DNA of 64,000 bases from Dysidea avara (GCF_963678975.1 NC_089275.1:18860220-18924219), one strand, 5' to 3'; shown: positions 10,375 through 23,700, counted from the stretch's first letter. The notes: a model not told the origin generated them from the sequence alone. Made by a program: numbers and translations.

Positions 10375-12869
10375 TTGATAATATATATTTCTGTATCAGT
10401 GCCTGATACATGCTCTCTCTATAATTTTAACACCTCTCTTTTGATCTCTTTGCTGCTCGCTTTACTGAGCTTATTTGCCGCCACAAGTGCTGATGCATGC
10501 AATCCTATAGTGTTTGCTAGCAGTATAGTTTATGACCTGAGAGTATCACCTGAGAGTATCGAGTCCCGCTTGAATGCCGTGATGGATGATAAAATTTCCG
10601 TGGAAAGGGTTCGGAGAGAATTTAACGAGTTCCTAGCTAGCCAGGCCGCGAAACGTTCTAATTCTTTGTTTAACCGTGAGAAATTCGATTTAATCAAGGC
10701 CACCTTGCTTGAAGGTAGCTAAGCGGCTGTGTAGTATAGGCTGTAGTTCAATGTTCCTCTTTCGTTCGTACATTAGACCACTCTGGTCACGGAGCTGAAG
10801 ATGGCTCGGAAAATGGTGGTGATTCCAAGGACGATTACGAAATTAAACCAAGATTTAGGCAGTACGTCAAGGAGAAGCAGTTTGAACTGAAAGATTTTCC
10901 GCAGATTGGATTAAATAATGCTGTGATCGTTCCTACAAAGAGCAAGAGCATGGTGAGTTTAACGCGGCCGCGCGCTCCTTCAACACCGCGCATGTCGGTG
11001 GCATTAACTATGGAGTATATGCATGGGTACTTGACAGTCTGTCTCAATATTATACCCTGTTGCAATTGGAGAAATAAGTTTTTAACGCAAAATATATCAG
11101 ACCCTTTCAATGTGTGAGTGGCTAAATCTTTTTAATATATATTATGTAGCTGCCTATAAAATTTGGAGATATATAGCTATAGCTATTTTCACATGTATGC
11201 ATGTCTCATTAATATATATAGGTTCCGGCCAATTCTCTGTTTGAAGGCTATAGAAGAGTCGTAACAACAGATGATATATTTGATATCATCCAGTCTGTTC
11301 ATGAGAAAGGCGCGGCACACTCGGGTGTTAGGAAGACTTATTCAGTGGTATGCATAATAGTATAATATAATTATATGAGTGTTATTAATAAATCTGCTAG
11401 CATTAATGCATTAACTATGTACACTCCCTAGCTGCTATTGTCATTATTGCATTATTAAAAATGCACATTTTCACTGTATGTGTAAGCGGTATAAGCACTG
11501 CCACACAATAATTTTCATTCTTTCGCCTGAATATTTCGTCAAACTACGAAGGGATAACACGAACTTGTGTAGAGGAATATTGCAGACTGTGCCTCACTTG
11601 CTCTTGTAAGAAGCCTCAATTAACAAAAGCTCCTTTGAAACCCATCATTTCAAAGAGATTCCATGTTCGTGGACAGGTAAATAATATTGCTTTTATATTC
11701 CATTTATGCAGGAATAACATAATAAGTGTATTATATATATATACTTCATATTGTAGATTGATTTGATTGACATGTCAAGCATTCCAGACAGCAACAACAG
11801 ATGGATTGGTCATTACAAAGATCACTTTAGCAAGTTTTCCATTCTATGGGCACAATCTAGGAAGTGTGCTGCAGAAACTGTTTTGTGCTTGCAACGATAT
11901 GTTTTCGCATACCTTGGGGTACCTAAGATACTCCAATCTGATCATGGTCGAGAATTCAACAATGAGGTTGGAAAGACAACTGTCTAGGTGCATGCTGTAT
12001 TTTATGCAGTCCTTTATAGCTTTTTGAGACGATTGTTCATGAGTGGAGTCAAGAGACAATTTTAATTCGAGGTAGACCAAGGCACCCCCAATCAAATGAG
12101 TGTGTTGAAAAAGCTAACGGAGTGGTGAAACACATGCTCACTTCACTCATGGCTGACATGAAGACAACAGAATGGGTTCAGTTTCTTCCCAGAGTTCAAT
12201 GTAAGTTTTATTTAAAACAGGTGCTATTGATGCCAATTATTGTATATAATTTTGTTTTTCCAGTTACAATCAATAAGCAACCACATGCGACCATTAAAAC
12301 ATCACCATACCAAGTGGTGTTTGGTCTAGATCCATCTTCTGAACCCGTGAAAGGAATGTGTTTGGCAGAAGAAGAGACCATTATTATGGATCCTCCCACA
12401 GAAACTGATGATTTGACAGAGCTAGGTAACACAGATTCTTACTCTGATCCGGTGACCAAGGCTACGCAACCTGAAGTGGCCAAGGCCAGAACCTGTGTTG
12501 GTGACACAGAGTTCAGACAGCAGACACCTATCATTCCAGCAGGTATAAGGGGAATGATTTAAAATTGCCATTGCAGCTGCTTTGTTTGTTATTAATGCAG
12601 AAAATGAAGACAGGCACCATGAAGTTAGACAGTTTGCAAAGAAAAACATTGCAAATTCAGCTGCTAAAATGAAGAAACTTTATGATAACAGCAAAAGAAT
12701 CCAGGCTGTAAAATTTAAAATTGGGGATGGTGTGACTGTAAGGATTCCACGACATGACAGAGGTGTAGGTGATTTGAGAAGAATACCAGGAGTTGTGGTT
12801 GCAAAACAACATGGGGTCTTACAAAATAAGAACCGAGTATGGACTTTTGAAAGGAAGATGTCGAACTGA
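10375..12869 (+). CDS. Transposon integrase (DDE, retroviral-like), multi-exon
   Basis: Likely DNA-cutting and joining enzyme of the 10.3 kb transposon. Visible exons: one ending 10715 (GAAG|GTAGCT), 10777-10952, 11222-11347, one ending about 11676, 11757 to about 11964, then from about 12020 and 12264 on. The 10715/10777 junction is in phase. A zinc-binding module is split over exons: VHEKGAAHSGV supplies the histidines and CVEEYCRLCLTC the cysteines. The catalytic core follows: first Asp in IDLIDM (about 11757), second Asp in QSDHGREFNN (about 11935), and Glu in the NECVEKANG block after GRPRHPQS (about 12090). A C-terminal basic segment ends near 12869. The fold family is the rve integrase shared with Ty3-type elements and GIN/KRBA2-like genes. 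Earlier residues at 10375-10500 look like a hydrophobic leader and may not be coding. Exon joins are inferred. Confidence 0.75.
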
Positions 12870-13346
12870 CCAGCTTCAGAAGTGCTTTCATGCAACAGTA
12901 CAAACCACTGGGTGGGAAGATGATCCCACAATAGCACTGCGATCGGCTGCAAAAAAATTCAATCGAAGGAAAACTGATGTTTCACACTGCAATTGCAAAT
13001 CTGGTTGTGTAAATGGCAAATGTGTATGTTTCAAAAGCAAAGTAAAATGCACAACATATTGCCACAAAGGGACAAGATGCAAGAATTCAGTCATCGGTAT
13101 GAATAGTAGTTATTTTTGTGTAGTATAATATAATTATATTCCACTTTGACAGCAGATGATTCTAGCATTGATGATAGTTGCCCATTGAACACTGAGACCG
13201 GTGAACAAGCTAATGAGAATCGTACAGGAAGCACCTCAGTGAAGACAAAACAAATTGGCAGTGATAGCTTTCCAGTGAAGAGGGAACAGGTTGACCTAGA
13301 GCCATCATACAGCAATGCTCGGGATGGATGTGAGCACATACGCATA
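12793..13346 (+). CDS. Transposon CXC Cys-rich segment and acidic linker
   Basis: Open frame with a dense cysteine cluster, spaced like HCNCKSGCVNGKCVCF followed by KCTTYCHKGTRCKNS. It resembles tesmin/CXC-type zinc clusters that bind DNA and that sit after the integrase core in GIN-type proteins. It overlaps in another frame the end of the integrase exon, so the true start depends on splicing. After an apparent intron (donor about 13096) a Ser/Asp/Glu-rich stretch follows at 13146-13346, with no known fold. It probably belongs to the same polyprotein as the integrase. Confidence 0.6.
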
Positions 13347-13476
13347 CAATAACTATCATGCCAGACATGATATTACGGCTACATATAGTTACAATAGAAC
13401 CTATCTCTAAAAATAACTTTGTAATAAGGACAAAAAATATTAGCCCCATGAGTTCTGGTCCACATAAAAATTAATA

Positions 13477-13734
13477 TGTGACCCAGTCTGACAAAATCAG
13501 TGTATATCCCGAAAATACACATGTTTACTGAATCTTGTCTATCTCCATCACTGTATTTGACCTAGAATAATTCTGTAAACTTCATTAAAATTGTAAGCAA
13601 TTTTTACATAAGTGGTTAAACGTTTATGTGGATGCTAGCTATAATCATGGACAAAGTAATGTAGCTTCAAGCATTTAAAAGTAGGTCAAATTTTGACAGG
13701 CTATAAGAGACTGATTTTGTCAGCCCAGGTCACA
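13477..13734. mobile_element. 258-bp MITE with TGTGACC ends
   Basis: The left end TGTGACCCAGTCTGACAAAA is mirrored by the right end TTTTGTCAGCCCAGGTCACA. It is nested in the transposon between the CXC and protease segments. Its ends share GTGACC with the 5661-6593 element but the bodies differ. No gene is present. Confidence 0.8.
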
Positions 13735-14038
13735 TATTGGTCAAACTCTTGGTTCCAAATGGTAGAGGGTACACTGCATGTACTATGTTGAAGTGAGATG
13801 CATTGAAACATCTGCATGGACATGCACACAAAATATCTTTAATGCTCCCCATACATAGCATATTTGTCATGGATATGTCTAAGTAAATGTACACGCACGG
13901 GTAGATCATCGGTATAAGATGAATTGGTACAACAGGTAGTTCTGGGGTCCAGGGAGTAGAAGAAGAAGAAGCCAGTAGTATGTCAATAGAAGAAACCAGC
14001 CCTAAGCTTGAAGGTAAGAAATAAATTCAATCATGTAG

Positions 14039-15745
14039 GTGTGTGTTAATCTGCATGGATTATACATTTTAGGGGGTCATGAAATTTTCAGCAATGAAGA
14101 TATTCCACCAGGGAACAGCTTTCAGTTTGACAAAATCGTGAAACTTAGCAAGAAGATGAAAACTATTATACAGAACCATCCATCGTTTTGTTTAAGCCAT
14201 GTGGGCCTGCCCATGAATACATATCTAACAGTCTCAAAACCAACTTACCAGCTGCATTTCTGCACAGCTATGTTGTGGATAACTATGAAGACCAGAAATG
14301 TTTGAAGGATCTTTGCTATGCTCACAAGGAACCAGTTCCAATCACAATTGTGCAAAAGTTTACCAACAAAATGTATGAATTGAAGGATGATGTAGAGACA
14401 AACAAACAAACAGCCGACTTATTGAATCAAAAAGAGCCTACAATGGCTAATGTACTTATTGACTATTTCCACTTGCACAAATCCCGTAAGGATATTTTGT
14501 AGGCTGTAACTACTTTTCTCTATCTACACTTTTCATTCATTCATTTTCATCTTTATTTTGCAGGAGGGGTAGTTCATCAGTATTGTCCTAATTCATCAGA
14601 TGAAGAAGTTGATGAAAATGATTATCAAACCGAAGGTTTTGTGCCCGGTATATCATCTGTCTGCATAATATTGCTATCATGCAGGCCGATTAATGAGAAT
14701 CAGAAACAAAACCCAGATGCTTTTTGAAGCGAAGTTTGGTAGTTACAAAGTTTACGACGAGGGAATTCTGTCACTGATCGACACCAATGGATGGGTTACT
14801 GATGAAGTATGTGCTTGTAAACTTTATGCAAGCAAGCATATATGTATATATGTTGTATATAGGTGATAGCATCTTATCTACTATACATGATCCGTGCCAA
14901 CAAAAAGGTTAGAGATAATACATAGAAAAGTCTAGTGCATATGAATGTATGCATTATGTGCATGCTCACTTCCAAACACAGGAAGAAGAAATATTTATCA
15001 TGGACGTGTCTGCAGTGAATGACATTTGTAATGGGACGTATATCCTTAAGAAGAAAGTTTTAAACAATGTATGAGTTGGTACTTTACGAGGACTTACAGA
15101 CACCTGTATACATATATTTCTGCAGGTTGATTTGTCTCATTACAATGCCCTCATTGGACCTTACTGCTACCAGAAGATGCACTGGATATTGGTGGTCAGA
15201 CATATTTGTACATTTATATCTTTATAGCTACTATTTCTTTAGATCGTCGAACCAAAGAATGGAAAGGTTCTCTACATTGACCCAAAGAAGTATGAAGAAA
15301 GAGATCATAGACTAATACAAAGGGTAAGAAAAAACTGGAAGTTAGTACAGTTAATATTTTGCACACATAGTTAGTTAAGTATGTATACACATTAATTTGC
15401 ATATCAACAGGAACACATTCTTTGAACTCCCTGGCTATTTGCATATAATCCCTGGCTATTTGCATATAATTCTCTTGCAGCGCTTACAGCACCTATCAAT
15501 ATTGTGGTGGATATTGGCCAAAGAAGTATGTATGGGAAGTCGTTACGCCTCCACACAGTATACAGGAAGACAATTCGTCTTGTGGAGTTTATGTTATGAA
15601 GGTATGGCCTTAAGTATATTCTGCAACACAACATAAAGAATTTCTAAAATAGTTTGCTGAACAATATTTAAGACATTTACCAATGAACATCCATGCTGGA
15701 ACAGTTCACGATTTAAGAATAGAGATGGCAAAAGAAAATACTTAA
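14039..15745 (+). CDS. Transposon Ulp1-type cysteine protease, multi-exon
   Basis: Several short exons on the plus strand. The catalytic triad of the Ulp1/SENP fold is visible in order: His in QKMHWILV (about 15170), Asp in VLYIDPKKYEE (about 15270) and Cys in EDNSSCGVYVMK (about 15580). A YWPKKYVWEVV stretch precedes the Cys. Ulp1-like proteases normally cleave SUMO or related conjugates; in transposons they are common passengers and may remove host modifiers or process the transposon protein. Upstream exons at 14039-14502 and 14575-14810 encode a helical, poorly conserved region that I do not recognise. Splicing and joining to the integrase gene are inferred from orientation and spacing. 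Confidence 0.7.
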
Positions 15746-15810
15746 CAATTCAGGTAAACAAGCAGTTGTAAGGTACTTATGAGTGTTGTTAGCAATCTAT
15801 TTGTTTGCAG

Positions 15811-15972
15811 AACCCATAGAAGAGCATTGCAGGACCTGCTCATTCACTGCTACTAAAGCACAGGATTGGGTAAGTGTTGTTTGCTCTTTGTTTCATTGAC
15901 TATCAGCTGAATATATACATAGATTGGCTGTGGAACATGTGAATCGTGGTACCACCTGAATTGTGTCAACAG
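15811..15972 (+). CDS. Transposon PHD finger, cut off by a LINE fragment
   Basis: Two exons give a PHD-type zinc finger: EEHCRTCSFTATKAQDW (acceptor about 15810, donor about 15870) and then IGCGTCESWYHLNCV (from about 15925). The Cys-Cys, Cys-Cys, His-Cys spacing with Trp before the His is characteristic of PHD fingers, which read histone tails. Ginger-type elements can carry such chromatin readers, which may steer insertion. The frame passes directly into LINE sequence at about 15975, so the C-terminus is lost here. Confidence 0.65.
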
Positions 15973-15974
15973 GC

Positions 15975-17460
15975 ACATTAGCATTATGGCCTTGGCTTGT
16001 TGGATGCTGTTTTGGAGGTTATCTTCTGCTGTTTTTATACGATTCAAATTGTGATCAGTAGGATGAGATTTGTATTTCTTTTGTAGAGTCCGAAGACACT
16101 TAATCTGATGGCGTATATTTGAAGTATACCATTTAGGAAACTGAGAAGAGCTGGTTCTAATTTTAGGAATAAACAGGTCCATTCCCCTAGTGATATTGTT
16201 CTTGATAAAGAGCCAGATAGAGTCTATGTCAGATAACTGTTCAGAGGTAGTAAAGTCAATATGAGGTAGATAATTGATAAGGCCAAGATAATTGGCTTTA
16301 GAGTAATCAAAGATAGCTAGTGGAGTGTGTGAGGGTATATGGTCTGCATGTGACTTAACACTTAAGGTGACAATAAAGTGATCAGATGATATCGGTTGGT
16401 AATGGGGATGAATAGATATGTTGTACACAATGTCTTCATTGTTAGTGATTATTAAGTCCAGAGTATTTCCTTGATTGTGGGTTGGCTCATCAACCAGTTG
16501 AAAGAGGTTTAGCTGAAACAGTAAGTCACAAAATTTGTTAGATTTTGGTGAGGAACCACTATAAGTGGCCCAGTTGACATCAGGGAGATTGAAGTCTCCC
16601 AAGAGAATAATTGGACTTGATTCGTTGACTAGGTTGGTAAGGTAACTATGCAGCAATTCATGGTAAGTATCAGAAGAGTTTGGAGGAATGTAAACAACAC
16701 TGATTATAAATGAATTTGATGTAGAGATGAGAACAGTTAGGATTTCAACATGAGGTGGGGATGACAATTGACTACTAGTGATGTTATCCTTTACAGCAAG
16801 TAAAACACCCCCACCTCTAGAATCTCTATCTTTACGATAAATGGTATAGCCACTGGGTATTATTTCATTGTCAAATATATCTTTAGATAACCAAGTCTTG
16901 GTGATACACAAAATGCTAAAATCAGATGAACAAATAAAAGATTGGAAAATGGATAGTTTGTTGACAAGACTTCTGGTATTCATTAAGCAAATGTGCAGAT
17001 CATTTGGTTGAGTGTCATGTGGGATAGAATGTTGATTGAAATCATGTAAGTTATTGATGCTGTTTCCAGTATTGACGTCATGAGAAATTATGTCAGAATT
17101 ATCATTGGTAAAAGCATTTGAATCATTTATTAAGTTAAGAGAAGTGTTGTAGGGTGTACCAGGAACTAGTCAATCGTTGGAGGACTCCAATGCAGTTTCA
17201 GTTTGTGGAGATTGGGAAAGGATGAATGAGGAGTTAATGATTTGGCCGTGTAGTTTGTTCTGGACAAAGATCTTATTATAACGAATTCTAATGATTTTAA
17301 GCTCAATACCATTTTGTATTAGAGACCACCTCTCTTTTAGAAGAAGTGACTCAATTAGTCTTTCTTGTTGTGACATGTCTGGTTTGATTCTGATATCTTT
17401 AGAAAGTGACTTAGCTTTAGATAAGAGCAGTGATACATCAATGGTTCGGGTTAGTATTGG
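15975..17460 (-). mobile_element. CR1-like LINE fragment: APE-type endonuclease
   Basis: Minus-strand frame from about 17376 to 15975. The part from MNTRSLVNKL (16983) is an exonuclease-endonuclease-phosphatase domain: ILCITKTWLS, then YRKDRDSRGGGV, SVVYIPPNSS, ILLGDFNLPDVNW and a late SDHF motif, as expected for an apurinic-type LINE nuclease. The upstream 400 bp encode a hydrophilic N-terminal region with a stop near 17170. The reverse transcriptase is missing. This is unusual for LINE copies, which normally lose their 5' end, and implies a later deletion together with the 3' part of the host transposon. Its right edge abuts the transposon's terminal repeat. Confidence 0.85.
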
Positions 17461-17464
17461 GCTT

Positions 17465-17562
17465 TATTATTGGTACGTAGAAAAATACTTTGATATGCCC
17501 TACAGGTTGAAATAGTAGGGGGGACAATTTTGTGATCATAGATTTTTTCATTGCGGACCCTA
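17465..17562 (-). repeat. Right terminal inverted repeat of the 10.3 kb transposon
   Basis: Inverted partner of 7278-7376. It is followed by the CCTTTAA target duplication and then by sequence collinear with 57024 onward. Confidence 0.9.
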
Positions 17563-17708
17563 CCTTTAATCCTCATTTGATATTAAAGCAAAATACAAAA
17601 CTACAGAAAATTAGACTACATTACATGGTAATACTATTACAGGTTTGTGTGTAGAAGTTGTACATATACAAAACAATACTTACAATTGGGTCACAACTGA
17701 TAATAATG

Positions 17709-20700
17709 TCAAGTGGTAATAACTTGAAGACGATGATTGTCCTCCTCTGTAACAAAGATAGTACCAACACTGTTGACTGCTATACCAAGGATGTTATTGA
17801 ATTGTCCTCTTTGACTTCCATATGTTCCAAACTTAGTAATCAACTGGTGGGTGGGGCTGAACACTGTGAGGGTGTCATCATCATTAGTTATTATATAATC
17901 ATCAGGAGTAAGACAAATGGCTAATGGATTGTTACAATTGATCTTCTTAATAAAGTGACCATCTTCACTAAACACAATTATTCCCCCACTACTACTCCAG
18001 TCAGTCACATACGCTTGGTCACTGCTGTCCAGGGCAATATAACATGGATACTGAAACTGTCCTGGATTAGATCCTTTGGAGCCAAATTTGAATAAATATC
18101 TATTATTGTTATCAAATACCTGAATTCTTTCGTTATTACAGTCCACCACATATAGTAAACCTTTACTATTAAATGTTAGTCCTTGAGGACTATTGAATTG
18201 GCCATCTCCACTGCCACGGGAGCCAAACTTTGATAGGTAGTCTCCTTGTAGAGTAAACTTCTTCACCACATGATCATCATACTCACTAACTGCTATTACA
18301 TTGTGACCTACAGCTACACCTAGAGGATTGTTCAGTTTACTATCTTCACTTCCTTGACCAAATGATCTGATCAACTTCATATCTTTATTTAGTATCACTA
18401 CATCTTTATTGTCATAGTCTACCACAACAGCATCATCATTAGTGGTGGTGGTAATATCCCAAGGACACTGAAACTTCTTCCTTCCATATTGTGTGATCAG
18501 TTGACAATTTTGAACTTTAATTTTAGTGTAGTCTCTCAATGTTGTTGTCACTCTAAAACAATACACAATAATTTAGTCAACATTAAGGCTACCTCAATGC
18601 TATTTTACAACTGAAAGATTTAAAAAATTCTATTTCATAGTTCACAAAAGCATAAATTTTTGTGAGCTCTCTTGTCAGCAGTTCATACTTACTACACAAG
18701 AAACAAAATTCTAACAATACATTTATCATTGGACTATAGTGTTTGCTGTTCACTGAAATTCTGACACTATTGTTAGTAACTTCACAGTGGCTATCACCAC
18801 TAAACTCTTGAACATGCCAAAAATGTATCATTTAATCTTGATGAATAGCAGGTCTTGCAAATATAATTAGAAATTACAAATCAATATTCCTTTTGAAACT
18901 ATCTGCCACAGAAACTATTTGGTGTGAACAAACTATAGTACCTTGGGAACCTACAGTCTGTAAATATTTAGTGATAGCCCACAATTGTATTACAAAGTAG
19001 CATAATAAATGATGTCTCTCTCCTTAGCATTATTACAGTATCTCACAGGTGTTGTTTTAACACTTTTTATATCTACAGTACAGTCCACTACAACTTCACA
19101 TTTTCCGTGCATGTGACATGCAAACATGTACGCAGCAAGTGCCACACAACCATGCTGTGCTTGCAACATGGCAATTTTGTATACATTTGCAGCACTGTAG
19201 GGCATGCAGTTGTAATGTTGAGGCATTGACGTAGCTGCAGGTTGTTGGTAAGTATCTAGTCAGTTGTTGGTATGGCCTAATAGCAGGGGCGGATCTAGGA
19301 TTTATAAAAGGGGGGGGGGGGGCTAACTCAAGGTACTAATCTCTTGGGTAGAGGTGTGCAAAGCACACTTCCCAGCATGCTGGAACTAGGGGGGTCTGGG
19401 GGCACCCCCCTCCCAGGAAAGTTTTGAAAAATAGATGCTAAAATACTGCAATTTGGAGACATTTCCACATAAAATTCATAATAATTATTTTCTGCCTGTA
19501 GATATTTTATATACTACCTTTAGGTTATAGGTATGGCTCTCTGAAGCATTTTGTTAATGGAAAAGTTTGGGTAGGTGCAGACAGCCAAGTACATGATGCA
19601 CCCCTCTCACAATTGCACAACACTGAATTAGAATAATAATGTTGAAAGTGGAAAATTTTGAAATTTGAACAATACAAGATTGAATCTGAGAGCATTTTCA
19701 ATGGAAACTGTGTACCTGAATTAAGTATTGCCATACATACTAACTACACAAGTAGGTGAATGAAGCCCTTTAAACAGACCAATGCACTTCATTGTATGTA
19801 TAGGTGCAGGCAGATTAGGAAAAATTCCATAACAGAACCATGCAACTACATGTTTCCTGTGAATGTTCTATTAGAGTAGTTAGCTGACTGCTCTATTAGA
19901 GTATCTCGATCTCGTACACCTCCAATGTTGATCCGGGTCCTTGTCGCATAAACTTTAGCATAAATCCACTGATAATACCTTGGAAAGATGTTTATAAGGT
20001 GGTTTTATGAGTATTTGTATTATTAGTGATCTATAATTGTGACCAGATTTTACAGAACCGAACCAAATCGCACATCAGGCAAAATCAAACTAACACCACC
20101 AGTGGATAGCTACACTATCGTACTACAAGTTTTGACCCTCAGCACTACTCAAACTACACGAGGCTGCTTTTAATAGACGTCTTTTCTGGGTGGTGTAGAG
20201 TGCCCAAATGGCGGTTTCAGGCCTTGTGAAGGAGCTGGCTTGGCAAGAATCAGTGGTTTACTGGTGGACAACCTTATAATGTTGGTCAGACGTGTTCTCT
20301 GTAGATTTTGCTACATATCAGCCACTAAGGAGCCAGCACAGCCCTGTAATCTCGAGTCTGGACTCCAATCGTGGTCTGCCTCCATTTTGAGGCCTATCTT
20401 TTGCCCTCCCCGCCACCCCCCAGCCTCCACCCCCCAGCCTCCACCCCCCAGCCTCCACCCCCCAGCCTCCACCCCCCAGCCTCCACCCCTTTGTGAGCAC
20501 TCGTGATACTACTTCGCTCGTCTAACTGCTCAGATTTTCTATCTTATTTGGCGGGAAACTGTACAAGCAGCTACAAGTACTGGAAGTGGCTTGAAAGGTA
20601 ACAGATTGATGCATCTTTTGTTTAAATTTCATACGCGTGCTTGCTATCCTTGGAGAGTTATGCTGGCTTTAATTCTTTAAAACCGTTTATCTCGAAACTT

Positions 20701-23700
20701 CTAATGTGCGATTTGGATCGTTTTTCCAAAATCCAGTCACAATTATGCTAAGACAAAATTTCATTATAATACTCAGCATATTGATCAAGTAAAGCCTAAA
20801 TATGAAGGGGGGAGGCTTCAGCCCCCAAAGCGCCCCCCTCCCCCCTGGATCCACCCCTGAATAGTTACTGTACATAGCTACAGTAGTTATCCATTGTATG
20901 TGAACTATGACCTTTAACATGAGCAAACCTCAACCTCAGTAGCTAAGTGGTAGGATACAGTACTAATGTAGTACAATATTATAAACAATTGAGAGCTACA
21001 TTGGCCAAGACATTGCATCAGCTGCTTCCTGTCCTGTTGTATATCCCACACTGAAAAAAATTTAGCAATAATAACTTAACTGTGCATGAGTAACTAACAT
21101 AGTTCTTTACTAGAGTAATGTATCACAAGCTTAACATTCATACCAATGTAACTTCCAGGTTTGTTCCAGTAAAGTCAGGTGTCCCACAAGGCACTGTACT
21201 TGGGCCATTAATGTTCCTACTTTACATCAATGACATATCTACAAATATCAACTCCTCGATTCGTCTCTTTGCCGATGACTGTATTATTTACAGAATTATT
21301 GATTCAGAAGAAGACAATAGCATCCTACAACAAGATCTAAATAAAGTCTTCCACTGGGCTAAAACTTGGCAAATGAAACTAAATGTTGAAAAGTGTGTTT
21401 TTCTACGTTGTTCAAGAAGCAAAACTCCCATGCTCACCACCTACAGCATTGACAATAAAGCTCTGGAACTGAAGAGTCAGCATCCATATCTAGGGGTCAT
21501 ATTCCACCAATCAATGTCTTGGTCCCACCACATCGATCATCTTTGCGGCAAAGCAACTAAAAGTCTCAACTTTCTTAAACGTAATATAAGTAAATGCTCC
21601 AAAGAAGTTAAGATAACAGCCTATTTAACATCAATACGTCCTCTGCTGGAATATGCTAGTTGTGTCTGGGACCCTCACCAGCTATACTTAATCAATACTT
21701 TAGAGAAGGTACAATGTCGTGCTGCAAGATGGGTAGCATCGGATTACAATCCAATGAGTAGTGTCACTTACCTGTTGGATCAACTGCATTGGAAGAGCCT
21801 ACAGAGCAGAAGATGTATTGATCGTTTGAACTTACTATATAGAGTATTACATCACGCTTTGCCATCTATCCAGCTCCCTGAGTATTTCAAGCCTACTTCA
21901 TATCCAACTAGATTGCATCACCAATACAGATATATAATTCCTCCAACTAGAACACTTGCTTACCAACAGAGTTACTTTCCAAGAACTATCAAGCAATGGA
22001 ATAACCTCCCTAATCACATCATCGATACAGAGTCACTAGAACAGTTTAATAATTGTATTTTTGGACTAGATTTGTTGTAATTAACCCCCTTTTTGTTTTG
22101 AGGGTCCCCCCCCCCCTCCTGGATGTAACCAGCACTGAGTGCTGTCTTTCCAGTATCTAATCATAATCATAAGACACATTCATGGAGGAATAGCCCACGT
22201 GTGGCCATGGAATTCTCTGGAACATGGCATTTTGTGTACTCACACACAGCCTTATGAGTACCTACACATGTTCATCACTTTATCCATACAGAAAAATTGT
22301 GTGGTGGCACATAAACTGCCATGTGTGTGTATGAGATTGTAAGTGGACTATACTGTAACATATGGGCAGTGGAAAAGGGAGGTTAGGGGGTTGAAGCCTC
22401 CCCCAGTCTGCTGAGGGGGTTTAACCCTCCTCAGAATGATATCTCGCTGAAATGATCCTTCTTGGAGTGGGACTGAAACCATGTTAAAGATCATTATACT
22501 CTAATAAAATGCTCAAATATTCTAATAGAGCAGGCGCTTCATAAAAATGTGTTCCTAAAAGATGCCTATAGTGGGACTCAAACCATTGATCTCTTACTTT
22601 GGCATCTTACCACTGTGCTAAGTGTTTCCAGGCTATTTTTACTGCCTATTACACTACATACAGGTACTGTATGTTCATCAACTCTGTAGCCGACAGCTAA
22701 AATCTGTCAAAAGAGATTTTTTATTAACTGCAAATTGACTACAAAAACTTGTTTAGTTGAAACGCTTCAAATTGTGCCTATAAATTAATTCTGGTGAATT
22801 TTTGATACATTGTGAAAGCTAAAATGGCTATGGCTTTGCACTCCAGACCCCCACTGCATACTCTGGTCAACCCCCTCACATCAAATACTTCCTCCACCAC
22901 TGCTGTAACACTGTTCACAATAAGAATTCCCCATGCACAACCAGTTTATAGGGATAGCTTTTTCTTGTTTGTGTTTAACATGAGCAGTCATTATTGAGTG
23001 TGAGAATTATCTCATACTGTAGACATAGACAACCAGTCTCCTAGTGACCTTAATTTATAACTGTTGTTTGTGATTGTGATACTCCACAACTAGTGCAATT
23101 AAAAATTATAAATATATAAGAATGATTACAACATAGCTATGAAGTGGCCATACGCATAGCAAGACACTTTTAGACAGTGAGGCTCTGCTCCAAGCTAAGT
23201 ACAGTAGAATTCAAGACACAAGGAGCACAATCCCTCTGGTGGACTGGTGGCATGCTCCATAGGAATTTTATCCTTCCAAAGTTAATTCTGAGGGAAATTA
23301 TTTTCACTGACTGCTGTAGTAGAATGGCTGACTGTTCTATTAGAGTATTTCAATCTTAAAAAAATAGGTCTACATAATTGGTTTATTACGTGGCTTTCAG
23401 AATGTGATGTTGCCTTCAATGACTATTATTGATGTTGTAGCAGTGTAGCTGCTGTATATATCGCTAATAATGGACCTTTTCACAATGACGTCAAAGCACA
23501 AAATGGCGACCGATAGTGTGGACACTTTTGTACAGAGGGTATTGGGAGAGATGACAGTTTGCTGTTAATATTTACATACTGCAGCAAGGGGCAAGGTGAG
23601 GCATACATACTCACAAGACAAATGCGCATGGTTTTGTGTCAATACCAAAACTTAAGTCTGGTTTCGTCTGGTGGGACTATTTTGCATTGCCACATCATGC

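Larger units (their letters stand above)
7278..17562 (+). mobile_element. 10.3 kb Ginger/GIN-type DNA transposon with nested insertions
   Basis: Terminal inverted repeats of about 98 bp begin TAGGGTCCGCAATG (7278) and end CATTGCGGACCCTA (17562). The right duplication copy has the empty site at about 57020, and CCTTTAA flanks both ends (7271-7277, 17563-17569). Coding exons on the plus strand give, in order, an integrase with zinc-binding and D-D-E core residues, a Cys-rich CXC segment, a Ulp1-type cysteine protease and a PHD finger. Cut-and-paste elements with retroviral-like integrases and such accessory domains are known as Ginger/GIN. A Polinton is unlikely: no DNA polymerase B or capsid genes are seen. 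Nested inside are repeats at 8331-8880, 10071-10240, 13477-13734 and a LINE fragment at 15975-17460, which has displaced the 3' part. The 7-bp duplication is longer than I would expect for Ginger, so the superfamily call is tentative. Confidence 0.8.

Noticed and set aside
7278-17562. Polinton/Maverick reading of the integrase-plus-protease element
   Set aside because: No DNA polymerase B, packaging ATPase or capsid-like frames are visible. The length, intron-rich structure and PHD/CXC domains fit a Ginger/GIN-type DNA transposon better.
22566-22632. Functional tRNA gene
   Set aside because: Only A-box and B-box similarity is clear; acceptor and anticodon stems do not pair well, and the copy is duplicated within repeat-rich intron DNA.
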